The notes beneath the pieces were generated by a model. It worked only from the letters and a program-made list of their open reading frames with translations, had not been told where the DNA came from and did no database searches. DNA of 46,710 nucleotides, from contig JAERTA010000114.1 in assembly GCA_016845205.1 (NCBI GenBank), forward strand, positions 1 to 46,710, read 5' to 3'. The position numbers were made by a program, and so were the translations under genes. Positions 8,492 to 17,607 of the stretch are shown in pieces (within the stretch, counting starts at the first letter, position 1; each line of letters starts with the position of its first letter). The stretch is from Gammaproteobacteria bacterium (GTDB lineage: Bacteria; Pseudomonadota; Gammaproteobacteria; PS1; Pseudothioglobaceae).

Positions 8492-8505
8492 ATAACCTAT
8501 GTTAT
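8492..8505. promoter_or_regulatory. ATAACCTATGTTAT site (fccAB promoter)
   Basis: Part of perfect palindrome AAATAAC-CTAT-GTTATTT (8490-8507); minus-strand TATATT at 8464-8469, 29.5 bp from centre. Confidence 0.7.
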
Positions 8506-8534
8506 TTAAGACATAAATTAATTTAATGGTGGAG

Positions 8535-8548
8535 TCAACCTATGTTAT
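8535..8548. promoter_or_regulatory. TCAACCTATGTTAT site (DUF302 gene promoter)
   Basis: Same motif; TATAAT at 8571-8576, 29.5 bp from centre. Confidence 0.7.
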
Positions 8549-8582
8549 TTAAGGCCAAATTGCTTGCTTATATAATTCAAGC

Positions 8583-8636
8583 TGCATCTTTATCTTTTCA
8601 GTGAATGCTCTCTCCGAATGCCCCGGTAAGGATGCA
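8583..8636 (+). promoter_or_regulatory. 5'-UTR stem-loop beginning at the predicted TSS
   Basis: 12-bp stem TGCATCTTTATC (8583-8594) / GGTAAGGATGCA (8625-8636), 30-nt loop. Confidence 0.45.
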
Positions 8637-8658
8637 ACTTTAAAAAGGAAGCTTACTT

Positions 8659-9126
8659 ATGAAGAGATATTCATCCCTAATAATTTTTGTTGTTTTATCT
8701 GTGTTTTTTGTAAGAGCAGCAGTTGCAAAGCATGTTACTACCACCATTGTTGAAGCTGAATACCAAGATATTCGTGATGATCTTCTTGATGCTGTTAAGG
8801 GAAAGGGGCTTAATATTGCTGGGGTATTCCACGCTAGTGAAATGCTTAACAATACCAAAAGTGTTTTTAACTTTAGAAGAAATATCTATAAAAATGCAGA
8901 AATTATTGAGTTTTGTAGTGCAGGCATCTCACACGATATATCTAGGGCCAACCCTCTAAATATTTTGCTTTGTCCGTTTAAGATTGCAGTTTTTAATCTT
9001 GAAAAAGACCCTAAAAAAGTCTACGTGGTTTGGGCAACGCCTGAGGCGATTGACGAAAAATCAAAAAAAGGCATTGCTAGAATACAGGGCTTGATCAGCT
9101 CTATCATTGAAGACGCTGATTTATAA
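8659..9126 (+). CDS. Secreted DUF302 domain protein
   Basis: 155 aa; signal peptide; IIEFCSAGISHDISRANPLNILLCPFKIAVFNLEKDPKKVYVVW DUF302 core. Confidence 0.8.
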   Translation: MKRYSSLIIFVVLSVFFVRAAVAKHVTTTIVEAEYQDIRDDLLDAVKGKGLNIAGVFHASEMLNNTKSVFNFRRNIYKNAEIIEFCSAGISHDISRANPLNILLCPFKIAVFNLEKDPKKVYVVWATPEAIDEKSKKGIARIQGLISSIIEDADL

Positions 9127-9142
9127 AAACTATCCGATGTAA

Positions 9143-9811
9143 TTAGTCAAATTCAGCAGGTCTAGCGCCTAGTTCAGAATAGTATTTAGCTAACGCTTCA
9201 ATTTCTACGTCCGATAGATTTTTAACAAGCCCTTGCATGGTGCCTCCTTGATCATTTGCTCTAGAGCCGTCAGCAAAATATTCCATGGTAGAAAGTAGAT
9301 AGCCCGCTTGTTGTCCAGCTAATATAGGCACATCACCAATACTGGTTTTTCCATCTTTACCATGGCAGAGCTCACAAGGTGGAATGTTGCGATTGGTGTC
9401 TCCTTGGGTGATTAACGCAGGTGCTTTGATTGTATTTTTTAATGATGTGTCTAGCTCGGGTAGCGTTTGTTGGCTGTACCATGTGCCAAGATCTGCCATG
9501 TCTTGTTTGCTTAGTCTTTTAACACGCTTGTACATGTTTTTATCATTGCGTAATTTGCTTTTATAGTCTTGCAATTGTTTAATAATATAGCTACTACTTT
9601 GTGCCGCTAGGTGCGGGGTATCAGTATCATCACTAATACCTAATTCGCCATGACAACGATCACAAGATTTGATCGCAATAGACTCACCTTTTGATGAGCT
9701 TCCTTTGGTTTTGTTTAATGCATGTGTTTGCACAGCTGCCAAGCTTAATAGTAAAAAAGGCAGTGAAATTTTTAAAACAAATGTATTTGGTTTGTTATTT
9801 GAGTTTTTCAT
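9143..9811 (-). CDS. Cytochrome c4-like diheme cytochrome c
   Basis: CDRCHG and CELCHG in two homologous halves; signal peptide. Confidence 0.82.
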   Translation of the reverse strand: MKNSNNKPNTFVLKISLPFLLLSLAAVQTHALNKTKGSSSKGESIAIKSCDRCHGELGISDDTDTPHLAAQSSSYIIKQLQDYKSKLRNDKNMYKRVKRLSKQDMADLGTWYSQQTLPELDTSLKNTIKAPALITQGDTNRNIPPCELCHGKDGKTSIGDVPILAGQQAGYLLSTMEYFADGSRANDQGGTMQGLVKNLSDVEIEALAKYYSELGARPAEFD

Positions 9812-9814
9812 TAT

Positions 9815-10303
9815 TTATTTTACTATTGAGATTTTGATAGCACTTTTTGGACAGATTGACACACAAGCGCCACAACCATTACATTGCGCACTATCTAAGC
9901 TAATATCTGGCACACCGCCCATTTGCAAGCTAAAGTGAATGGCATTGTTATCACAAACCTCGGAACAAGATTGACACACCACGCCTATTTTTGACAAACA
10001 ATGATCTTTAATTTCTGCCTTGATATCCCAAGGTTTTTCACTTAATGCTATAAAGGCATGATATTGACAAGCCTTTGCACACTCTTGGCAAAAACTACAT
10101 TCCCCTTTTTGAAAATCAACCATTGGGAATTTGCCAGAACCGCTGGCAATAATTTTTTCTGGACAGGCGTCTATACAGGCACCACAACGATTGCACAAAT
10201 CAGTAAATGATTCTTCCGAGACAGACCATGGCGGCCTGATGACAGCTTGTTTATTAGAGCCCCAACCACCACGAAGGAATTGGGCTCTGGTCATGTTTGA
10301 CAT
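9815..10303 (-). CDS. napF: Ferredoxin-type protein NapF
   Basis: 162 aa, four Cys clusters (CNRCGACIDACP, CSFCQECAKAC, CQSCSEVC, CNGCGACVSICP); N-terminal TRAQFLRGG. Confidence 0.88.
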   Translation of the reverse strand: MSNMTRAQFLRGGWGSNKQAVIRPPWSVSEESFTDLCNRCGACIDACPEKIIASGSGKFPMVDFQKGECSFCQECAKACQYHAFIALSEKPWDIKAEIKDHCLSKIGVVCQSCSEVCDNNAIHFSLQMGGVPDISLDSAQCNGCGACVSICPKSAIKISIVK

Positions 10304-10351
10304 TGAAATACAAGGCGTGTTATTTATTAAGCAATATACCTTGTTATGGGT

Positions 10352-10939
10352 TTAATCGTTGTCAGTATTTGTGTAATCACTACCGATTAAAGGTTTGTTG
10401 TCAATTTGTGGAACATGACATTGCGTACAAAAGTAACGTCTTGGAGACACTGTTTTTAGGCGCTTTCCAGAACGGTCCATGAAGTGAGAGGCTGTCATTT
10501 TCACAGCATCCTCTTCTCTCCAGTTTTCGTTGCTATGACAAGATAAACATTTGTTTTTCTTTAGTGTAATTTTCATGCCTTTTGATTTGTGTGGAATCAG
10601 TGGTGGTTGGTCGCTAAAGTTTCGATCAAAATCAATATTCTTAAGCCACTTTCCTTTAGGCGGTTCAAGAGACAAATCATCCAGTGCGTGAGTGCCTCGC
10701 AATGAGGCAACTTCTGCTGAATCTGCTACTGAGTTAACCACATCAGTAGCTTTATCAACGGTAGTTTGTACAGCATCTTGTACAACGTCAATTGTATCAG
10801 TAACCACATCTTTTGCTGCATCGATCATGGATGACATAGGGTTATTCCAGTTATGATCAGAACCAAAGAAATCAGCTTGAACACTTATACTTAAAGCAAA
10901 AACCGAGGTTGCTGTTATGGCTAATAATTTATTTTTCAT
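10352..10939 (-). CDS. napB: Periplasmic nitrate reductase cytochrome subunit NapB with unusual N-terminal insertion
   Basis: CLSCHS and CTQCHV hemes, HKSKGMKITLKKNKCLSCH, Nap context; ~50-residue helical Asp/Val/Thr-rich insertion after the signal peptide. Confidence 0.85.
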   Translation of the reverse strand: MKNKLLAITATSVFALSISVQADFFGSDHNWNNPMSSMIDAAKDVVTDTIDVVQDAVQTTVDKATDVVNSVADSAEVASLRGTHALDDLSLEPPKGKWLKNIDFDRNFSDQPPLIPHKSKGMKITLKKNKCLSCHSNENWREEDAVKMTASHFMDRSGKRLKTVSPRRYFCTQCHVPQIDNKPLIGSDYTNTDND

Positions 10940-10953
10940 ATTGCTCTCCTTTA

Positions 10954-13491
10954 TTATGCTTTAACAATTTTAACTGGCGTCTTTTTGAAGTCAGTTTCTT
11001 TTGATAATGGATCTGTAGCGTCTAGTATTAGTTTGTTAACTAAGCGAGAAGCATCAAACCAAGGTACATAGACCAAACCCTTAGGTGGCTTATTACGACC
11101 TTTGGTCTCAACCATAGCAACAATCTCACCACGTGAAGAGATAATTTTTGCATTATTGCCACGTCTTAAACCTCTAGACTTGGCGTCTGCTGGATGCATG
11201 TATAAAACCGCATCTGGCACTGCACGATAAAGCTCTGGCACACGTCTTGTCATGGTGCCTGAATGCCAGTGCTCTAACACGCGACCGGTTGACATCCATA
11301 AATCAAACTCTTCATTTGGCATCTCTGCAGGTGGCTCATACGGCGCAGTAATAATATTGGCCTTGCCATCTGGTTTACCATAAAAACTAACGCCTTCGCC
11401 TTTTTTAACATACGGGTCATAGCCTTCACGGTAGCGCCATAAGGTTTCTTTGCCGTTAACCACTGGCCAACGCAAACCTCTGGTTTTATGATAAGTTTCA
11501 AACTTAGCCAGTTCGTGACCTTTTTTAGGGCCCTCAAGCTGGAATCGACGGTATTCTTCAAACAAACCTTTTTGAATGTAATAACCAAAGTCATCCATCT
11601 CTGAGTTTTTATAAGTGTTACCTCTATCATCAGATATGGTTTGTTTATGAAACTTGTTAACTTGTCCATTGGCATACAATACGTCATACAAACTCTTACC
11701 TTTGTATTCTGGATTTTGTGCTAATAGCTCATCTGACCAAGCATCATCAGTTGTAAATCTCTTAGAGAATTCAGCCAATTGCCACAAGTCTGATTTAGCT
11801 TGTCCCGGTGCATCAACTTGCTGACGCCAGAATTGAGTACGTCTTTCAGCGTTACCATATGCACCTTCTTTTTCTGCCCACATTGCTGTTGGTAGGATAA
11901 GATCAGCTGCTTGCGCTGATACGGTTGGGTATGGGTCTGAGACAACAACAAAGTTGTCAGGGTTGCGCCAGCCCGGTAGCATTTCATCGTTAATATTAGG
12001 GCCTGCTTGCATATTGTTATTACACATTACCCAATAAGCGTTTAGCTTGCTATCTTTAAGCGCCCTAGATTGAGCAACCGCATGATAACCTTTTTTACCT
12101 GGGATTGTGCCTTCTGGAAGCTTCCAAATTTTCTCAGCAAAATCACGATGTGGTTTTTTCATGATCACATAATCTGCAGGTAAGCGGTGAGCGAATGTAC
12201 CCACTTCACGAGCAGTACCACAAGCCGAAGGCTGACCCGTTAATGAGAATGGACCGTTGCCTGGCTCAGAGATCTTACCTGTTAGTAAATGTACGTTGTA
12301 CATTAGGCCGTTTACCCAAACACCACGTGTATGTTGGTTAAAGCCCATTGTCCATAAAGAGACAATTTTTTTATCTGGATCAGCATAAAGTTTGGCTAAA
12401 CGTTCTAGTTTCTTGGCAGGAACGCCTGAAATCTCTGCTGCTTTCTCTAAAGTATAAGGTTTAACCGATGCTGCATATTCATCAAAACTAATTTTGCTAA
12501 GCTTGCCTTTATTAGCATTTTTAGCTTTTTTCTGTAATGGGTGATCTGCACGCAAGCCGTAACCAATATCTATTGGTGTTTTATTAAAGTTAACGTGTTT
12601 TTTCAGAAACTCTTTATTGTAAGCTTTGTTTTCAATAATGTAGTTAGCAATATAGTTAAGAATTGCTAAATCAGATTGTGGGTTAAACACCATGCCGTTA
12701 TCTGCTAAATCAAAAGAACGATGCTCAAAAGTTGATAGAACATGTACTTCTGTATTTGGCTTAGTTAGGCGAGTGTCTGAAATACGTGACCATAAAATTG
12801 GGTGCATCTCTGCCATATTTGAGCCCCATAATACGAAAGCATCACCATGCTCGAAGTCATCATAACAACCCATTGGCTCGTCTGAACCGAAGGCGCGAAT
12901 GAAAGCACCGACTGCTGATGCCATACAATGGCGAGCATTCGGGTCAATATTGTTCGATCTAAAGCCCGCTTTAAATAATTTAGAAGCAGCGTAACCTTCC
13001 CATACTGTCCATTGACCAGAGCCAAACATGCCCACACGAGAGGTTAGTTGATCAGCAGGTTTGCCTTTGTTTTCTTCTTTAGATACTTTAAGGGCAGCCT
13101 TAAACTTGTCTTCCATAACATCAAAGGCTTCGTCCCAAGATACTGGTGCAAACTCACCATTTTTGTCGTATTTTCCGTTTTTCTTACGTAGGAGAGGCTG
13201 AGTTAGACGATCCTTGCCATACATAATTTTAGATAGGAAATAACCTTTAACACAATTAAGGCCTTTGTTAACAGGTGCATCTGGGTCGCCTTGTGTGGCA
13301 ACAACTCTTCCGTCTTTAGTGCCGATTAATACCGAACAACCTGTACCACAAAAACGACAAGGGATTTTATCCCATCTGACTTCATCATCACCTTGATTGG
13401 CGAGCGCAATGCTTGGAAGTGTGACACCTGCTGTTGCTGCTGTTGCACTTATTGCACTATTCTTTATGAACTCTCTTCTTGTAATGGCCAT
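10954..13491 (-). CDS. napA: Periplasmic nitrate reductase catalytic subunit NapA
   Basis: 845 aa; Tat signal [18 protein letters not shown]-27aa-CVKG Fe-S motif; molybdopterin oxidoreductase. Confidence 0.96.
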   Translation of the reverse strand: MAITRREFIKNSAISATAATAGVTLPSIALANQGDDEVRWDKIPCRFCGTGCSVLIGTKDGRVVATQGDPDAPVNKGLNCVKGYFLSKIMYGKDRLTQPLLRKKNGKYDKNGEFAPVSWDEAFDVMEDKFKAALKVSKEENKGKPADQLTSRVGMFGSGQWTVWEGYAASKLFKAGFRSNNIDPNARHCMASAVGAFIRAFGSDEPMGCYDDFEHGDAFVLWGSNMAEMHPILWSRISDTRLTKPNTEVHVLSTFEHRSFDLADNGMVFNPQSDLAILNYIANYIIENKAYNKEFLKKHVNFNKTPIDIGYGLRADHPLQKKAKNANKGKLSKISFDEYAASVKPYTLEKAAEISGVPAKKLERLAKLYADPDKKIVSLWTMGFNQHTRGVWVNGLMYNVHLLTGKISEPGNGPFSLTGQPSACGTAREVGTFAHRLPADYVIMKKPHRDFAEKIWKLPEGTIPGKKGYHAVAQSRALKDSKLNAYWVMCNNNMQAGPNINDEMLPGWRNPDNFVVVSDPYPTVSAQAADLILPTAMWAEKEGAYGNAERRTQFWRQQVDAPGQAKSDLWQLAEFSKRFTTDDAWSDELLAQNPEYKGKSLYDVLYANGQVNKFHKQTISDDRGNTYKNSEMDDFGYYIQKGLFEEYRRFQLEGPKKGHELAKFETYHKTRGLRWPVVNGKETLWRYREGYDPYVKKGEGVSFYGKPDGKANIITAPYEPPAEMPNEEFDLWMSTGRVLEHWHSGTMTRRVPELYRAVPDAVLYMHPADAKSRGLRRGNNAKIISSRGEIVAMVETKGRNKPPKGLVYVPWFDASRLVNKLILDATDPLSKETDFKKTPVKIVKA

Positions 13492-13576
13492 TTATTTCTC
13501 CTCACGAACAATTAAAAAAATATCTACATCTGTCAATATGAACTTCACACTCTAATGGGTTATTAGATGTTTTTCA

Positions 13577-13590
13577 TTAACATAGGTTAT
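13577..13590. promoter_or_regulatory. TTAACATAGGTTAT site (napA promoter)
   Basis: Minus-strand ATAACCTATGTTAA; minus-strand TAGAGT at 13549-13554, 29.5 bp from centre. Confidence 0.6.
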
Positions 13591-14459
13591 TTAGTTGTAT
13601 TTTTTTTAAATCGAGTGGTGTAAGAAAACACATCTGGCTCACAAATATCAATACATCTTCCACAGTTAGTGCAATTGCCATCTAAGATGATATCGCTGCC
13701 TTGGCCTTTGAGTGCTGGCCTGATGATTTGAGACTCTGGACATACAGAAAAACATTCCAAACAATCGGTGCAGTCATCTCTATTTTTTGCACTAACTCTG
13801 AGTAACGAGCCTTTGCCTAATAATGAATAAAAAGCGCCGACTGGACATAGGCGCGAACACCAGCCTTTGTTAACCACCAGTAAATCAAATAAAAAAATAA
13901 GCGCAATTAAACCCCAACCAAAACTCATGCCAAAAATAATACCGCGATGCAAAATAGAAACCGGATTAACCAACTCCCAGACAACACTGCCTGTGACAAA
14001 GGCTAATATAAAACTCATGGCTAAAAGCCAGTAGCGAGTTTTGCTGGTTATACCCCCGCCTTTATTTTGAACGCCTAATTTACAACGGAGCCAGTTGGCC
14101 GCATCGGTAACAATATTGACTGGACAAACCCAAGAACAAAATACCCGACCACCAACAACAAGATAAAATACAATAACAATTAGCGCACCAATCAGTGCGT
14201 CTTTAATAATAGAGTGGCCCGCAAAAAAAGATTGCAATAATACATAAGGGTCAGTTAGTGGTAATGTGTCTAACGTTAGGCTTGAAGTTAGATTGCCTTT
14301 AACAATCCAAATACCAAACCAAGGGCCTAATAAAAATACAAACAAAATACTCAACTGAGAAATACGGCGCATTATTAAGTATTTGTTGGCGCCTAGCCAG
14401 CCTTTGGATTTTTGCGCATCTAGGCCTGTTTTTTGGCAAATGTTGATTTTTTTCTTCAT
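13587..14459 (-). CDS. napH: Quinol dehydrogenase membrane subunit NapH
   Basis: TM helices; GRVFCSWVCPVN, WCSRLCPVGAFYSLLG; two 4Fe-4S motifs. Confidence 0.92.
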   Translation of the reverse strand: MKKKINICQKTGLDAQKSKGWLGANKYLIMRRISQLSILFVFLLGPWFGIWIVKGNLTSSLTLDTLPLTDPYVLLQSFFAGHSIIKDALIGALIVIVFYLVVGGRVFCSWVCPVNIVTDAANWLRCKLGVQNKGGGITSKTRYWLLAMSFILAFVTGSVVWELVNPVSILHRGIIFGMSFGWGLIALIFLFDLLVVNKGWCSRLCPVGAFYSLLGKGSLLRVSAKNRDDCTDCLECFSVCPESQIIRPALKGQGSDIILDGNCTNCGRCIDICEPDVFSYTTRFKKNTTK

Positions 14460-15304
14460 TTGCTTTTAATATCAAACAGGGGATTAAATTTATTGAGTGT
14501 GTCTAATGCATTATCTAAACTAGATTCAACTTTAACATCGGTTAGCCCTTTGCCTTGTAGGTCATATTTTTTGCCTTCTGGTAGGTTGTACTTGTGCTCA
14601 ATATCTGGCGATACTAATGATTTTCCAGATTTTTGTTTTTCCTCCCAGCCGAGTTTGTAATGATCTTGTCTTTTGCCCATGGCAAGTTTGGTTGGGAGTA
14701 CTTTAATAACCGCCTCTTCCATAATGCAAGCTTGCTCGCACTTACCGCAGCCCGTGCAATGATCATAGTTGACAATGGGTATAAACATTGTGTGTTTGCC
14801 ACTGCGTTTGTTGTGTCGCATTTCAATCGTAATTGCTTTGCCACGGATTGGGCAAACATTAAAACACACTTCGCAACGCAAGCCTTGATAAGCAATACAA
14901 CCTTTTGTATCTACAATACGAGCCAAACCCATTTTGGCATCATTAATATCAGTTAGATTTTTATCGAGCGCTCCTGTTGGACAAGCCTTGACACATGGGA
15001 TATCGTCACACATTTCACAACCTGCTTCTCTGGCGGTAAAAAACGGAGTGCCCAGAGCAACATCGTCTTTTAGAGTTGCTAAACTTAGTGTTGGAAATGG
15101 ACAATCATTAACGCATAGGCCGCAACGAATACAGGCAGCATTAAATGCTTTTTCATTTAGAGCGCCGGGTGGACGTATGGCTTTTGCAGGTAAAGAGTAG
15201 GAATATTTTGAATAGCTTAATAGGCCCGTTGCAATAAGTGTAGTGGTGGTGGCTAATCTAGCCGAATTTATTAAAAATTCTCTGCGTGAAACAGACTTGT
15301 TCAC
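14456..15304 (-). CDS. napG: Ferredoxin-type quinol dehydrogenase subunit NapG
   Basis: Tat-like signal SRREFLINS; CIRCGLCVNDCP and three further Fe-S clusters. Confidence 0.92.
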   Translation of the reverse strand: MNKSVSRREFLINSARLATTTTLIATGLLSYSKYSYSLPAKAIRPPGALNEKAFNAACIRCGLCVNDCPFPTLSLATLKDDVALGTPFFTAREAGCEMCDDIPCVKACPTGALDKNLTDINDAKMGLARIVDTKGCIAYQGLRCEVCFNVCPIRGKAITIEMRHNKRSGKHTMFIPIVNYDHCTGCGKCEQACIMEEAVIKVLPTKLAMGKRQDHYKLGWEEKQKSGKSLVSPDIEHKYNLPEGKKYDLQGKGLTDVKVESSLDNALDTLNKFNPLFDIKSK

Positions 15305-15564
15305 TGCTCTAAAATTAGTTCGGAGTGTTGGTAGGTTAAAATGGTTGATATAACGCCATCAACATCATTGAAGCCGTCGATGATATCCATAATTTGGCCT
15401 TTTTCATCTTTTTCGATGGTGATAATTAGACGATTGGTTTTAGTAATGTAGTGAACGTTGACACCATTAATGGTGTTGAGGTTTTCTTTTATCTTTTTCT
15501 CCTTGCCTTGAGTTGCATGAACCAGAACACCGCAAATATCGATAGTTTTTTCTTCTTTAGTCAT
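15301..15564 (-). CDS. napD: NapD chaperone
   Basis: 87 aa IDICGVLVHATQGKEKKIKENLNTINGVNVHYITKTNRLIITIE. Confidence 0.85.
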   Translation of the reverse strand: MTKEEKTIDICGVLVHATQGKEKKIKENLNTINGVNVHYITKTNRLIITIEKDEKGQIMDIIDGFNDVDGVISTILTYQHSELILEQ

Positions 15565-15625
15565 TTGTCATTAATATAATGAGAATTAAGATATTGAATT
15601 ATATTAAGTACTTTGAATTTTAAAA

Positions 15626-15639
15626 ATAACATAGGTTGT
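15626..15639. promoter_or_regulatory. ATAACATAGGTTGT site (napDGH promoter)
   Basis: Minus-strand ACAACCTATGTTAT; minus-strand TATAAT at 15598-15603, 29.5 bp from centre. Confidence 0.7.
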
Positions 15640-15649
15640 TTTCAGGCGG

Positions 15650-16408
15650 TTAAAACAGTATTTTTTTGAGTAAAAAAACAATGGCCACTAGAATGATAAC
15701 ACCTAAAGATTTTTCCATGGTTTTAGGGCTATATTTGAAAGAACCAAAGTAAGAGCCAAGAAAGCCACCAACAACAACCGCCACAATTAACGAAAGGTAG
15801 TTGCTTAGGTCGATTGTGTTATATTGTAAGCGTGAAATAAGTCCAGAGAGCGATACTGTCCAAACAAAGATAGCGCCCGTAGCGGCCGCCTCTTTTTGAG
15901 AGCCAATGCGTAGCATGATAATAAGTGGCACTAAGTATACGCCACCACCAATACCCACAATGCCAGCAACAAGGCCAAGGATAGAGCCCGCAATTAAAGA
16001 GACCAGTGTTTTTTGTTTTTGGTTTAATGTTATTTCAAAACTTGTATCTTCCCAAAGGTAAATGCGCATGGCAACGACAACAAGCGATATAAGCAATATC
16101 CATAGAAAGACTGCTTTTGGTAAATGTAGTGAACCACCCAAATAAGCAAAAGGAATGGCCGAGATTAAAAACGGTAGAACAATGTGCAACTTACCATGCT
16201 TATTACGCAAGAAATTGATACTGCCTATGGTGGAAACAAGTAAATTAAGCGAGAGTGAAACCATGGGAATAGTGATAGCACTCATGCCCGCAATTGCCAT
16301 GAGTGCTGTATAAGATGAACCCCCACCCATGCCAACAGATGAGTAGACAAAAGCGACTACAAAAAACAATAGCGCTAATAGTGTTGCAAAATAAGGTGTG
16401 ATTTCCAT
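15650..16408 (-). CDS. TSUP (TauE/SafE) family transporter
   Basis: 252 aa; SSVGMGGGSSYTALM and GIVGIGGGVYLVPLI. Confidence 0.88.
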   Translation of the reverse strand: MEITPYFATLLALLFFVVAFVYSSVGMGGGSSYTALMAIAGMSAITIPMVSLSLNLLVSTIGSINFLRNKHGKLHIVLPFLISAIPFAYLGGSLHLPKAVFLWILLISLVVVAMRIYLWEDTSFEITLNQKQKTLVSLIAGSILGLVAGIVGIGGGVYLVPLIIMLRIGSQKEAAATGAIFVWTVSLSGLISRLQYNTIDLSNYLSLIVAVVVGGFLGSYFGSFKYSPKTMEKSLGVIILVAIVFLLKKILF

Positions 16409-16443
16409 GTTTGCTCATTATATGGGAATTAATATTAAGCTGA

Positions 16444-16457
16444 TTGATTTAAATCAA
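16444..16457. promoter_or_regulatory. FNR-type box TTGATTTAAATCAA, divergent tsup/moaE promoters
   Basis: Perfect palindrome; TAAAAT 16480-16485 (+) and TATAAT 16417-16422 (-) at 29.5 and 28.5 bp from centre. Confidence 0.75.
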
Positions 16458-16491
16458 CCCAACAAGGGTGATTTAAAACTAAAATTAGAGC

Positions 16492-16941
16492 ATGAATAAA
16501 ATTGTTGTACAAACACAAGACTTTGATCTCAATACAGAAGTATCTTTAGCCAGAGGCGATGATAGCAATATTGGCGCGGTTGTGAGTTTTGTTGGCACAG
16601 TGCGAGATTTAGAAGGTGAGCCTATCCAAAAGATGACACTAGAGCACTACCCTGGCATGACTGAAAAATCATTAGAGTCTATCGCTAATCAGGCACAAGA
16701 CAGATGGCCACTTGGCAAGGTTACGATTATTCATCGTGTGGGCGACTTACAAATTAATGATCAAATTGTATTGGTGGTTACAACCAGCCAGCACCGACAG
16801 GCTGCTTTTGAATCTTGTGAATTTATTATGGATTTTTTAAAAACTCAAGCGCCTTTTTGGAAAAAAGAACACACTGAAAACCAAAGTAAGTGGGTAGAAG
16901 CCAAGGCGAGTGACAACAAGCAAAAAGACCGTTGGCGTTAA
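16492..16941 (+). CDS. moaE: Molybdopterin synthase catalytic subunit MoaE
   Basis: 149 aa; GAVVSFVGTVRD...LEHYPGMTEK...HRVGDL...APFWKKE. Confidence 0.95.
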   Translation: MNKIVVQTQDFDLNTEVSLARGDDSNIGAVVSFVGTVRDLEGEPIQKMTLEHYPGMTEKSLESIANQAQDRWPLGKVTIIHRVGDLQINDQIVLVVTTSQHRQAAFESCEFIMDFLKTQAPFWKKEHTENQSKWVEAKASDNKQKDRWR

Positions 16942-17522
16942 TCCGCATCGGCAAAATCTTGCGGTGAATTAAGATTGATAAAGATATCTGGTTGATCTGA
17001 AAAATCAACTTTAAGTGCGTTGTTATTTTTAAGCCAAAGACCAAATTTACGCCCACCTGATTGTAAAAATTTATCTAAATTGTCTTTCAAAGCAATATTA
17101 ATGAGCGAGTAGGTTGGGTGAATTTTGTCGCCATTGCTAGCAACACAAATATTCACCTCATGTTGCTGCATGGATTGAACCAGTCGTTCAACTAAAAGGC
17201 TATTAACAAAGGGTCCATCACAAGGCAGCACCAATAAATAAGGAGTGTTGGCAACGTGCATTGCTTTAGAAACGCCGGCAAGTGGCCCCTGAAATCCAGA
17301 TAAATCATCCCTAATAACTGTGCCAAATTTTTGATAAAGGTCAAGGTTTTTATTAGCGCTCACCAATATACTGTTAACACTTTTGTTAATAATGTTAGCC
17401 ACATAACTGATTAAAGGTTTGTTTTTAAATAAAATTAAACCTTTGTCTTGCCCGCCCATGCGAGTGGCCTGTCCTCCTGAGAGGATGACAGCAGTTATGT
17501 CGCTTTTGCTTATGTTTTTCAT
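16938..17522 (-). CDS. mobA: Molybdenum cofactor guanylyltransferase MobA
   Basis: ITAVILSGGQATRMGGQDKGL; LPCDGPF. Confidence 0.93.
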   Translation of the reverse strand: MKNISKSDITAVILSGGQATRMGGQDKGLILFKNKPLISYVANIINKSVNSILVSANKNLDLYQKFGTVIRDDLSGFQGPLAGVSKAMHVANTPYLLVLPCDGPFVNSLLVERLVQSMQQHEVNICVASNGDKIHPTYSLINIALKDNLDKFLQSGGRKFGLWLKNNNALKVDFSDQPDIFINLNSPQDFADAD

Positions 17523-17607
17523 GTAGGTATGTTATAGACGAATATATAAGTCGTATGATACAATCAAACGGTTAATTTTAATTATAAAAACAGGTTACAC
17601 ACTGATT

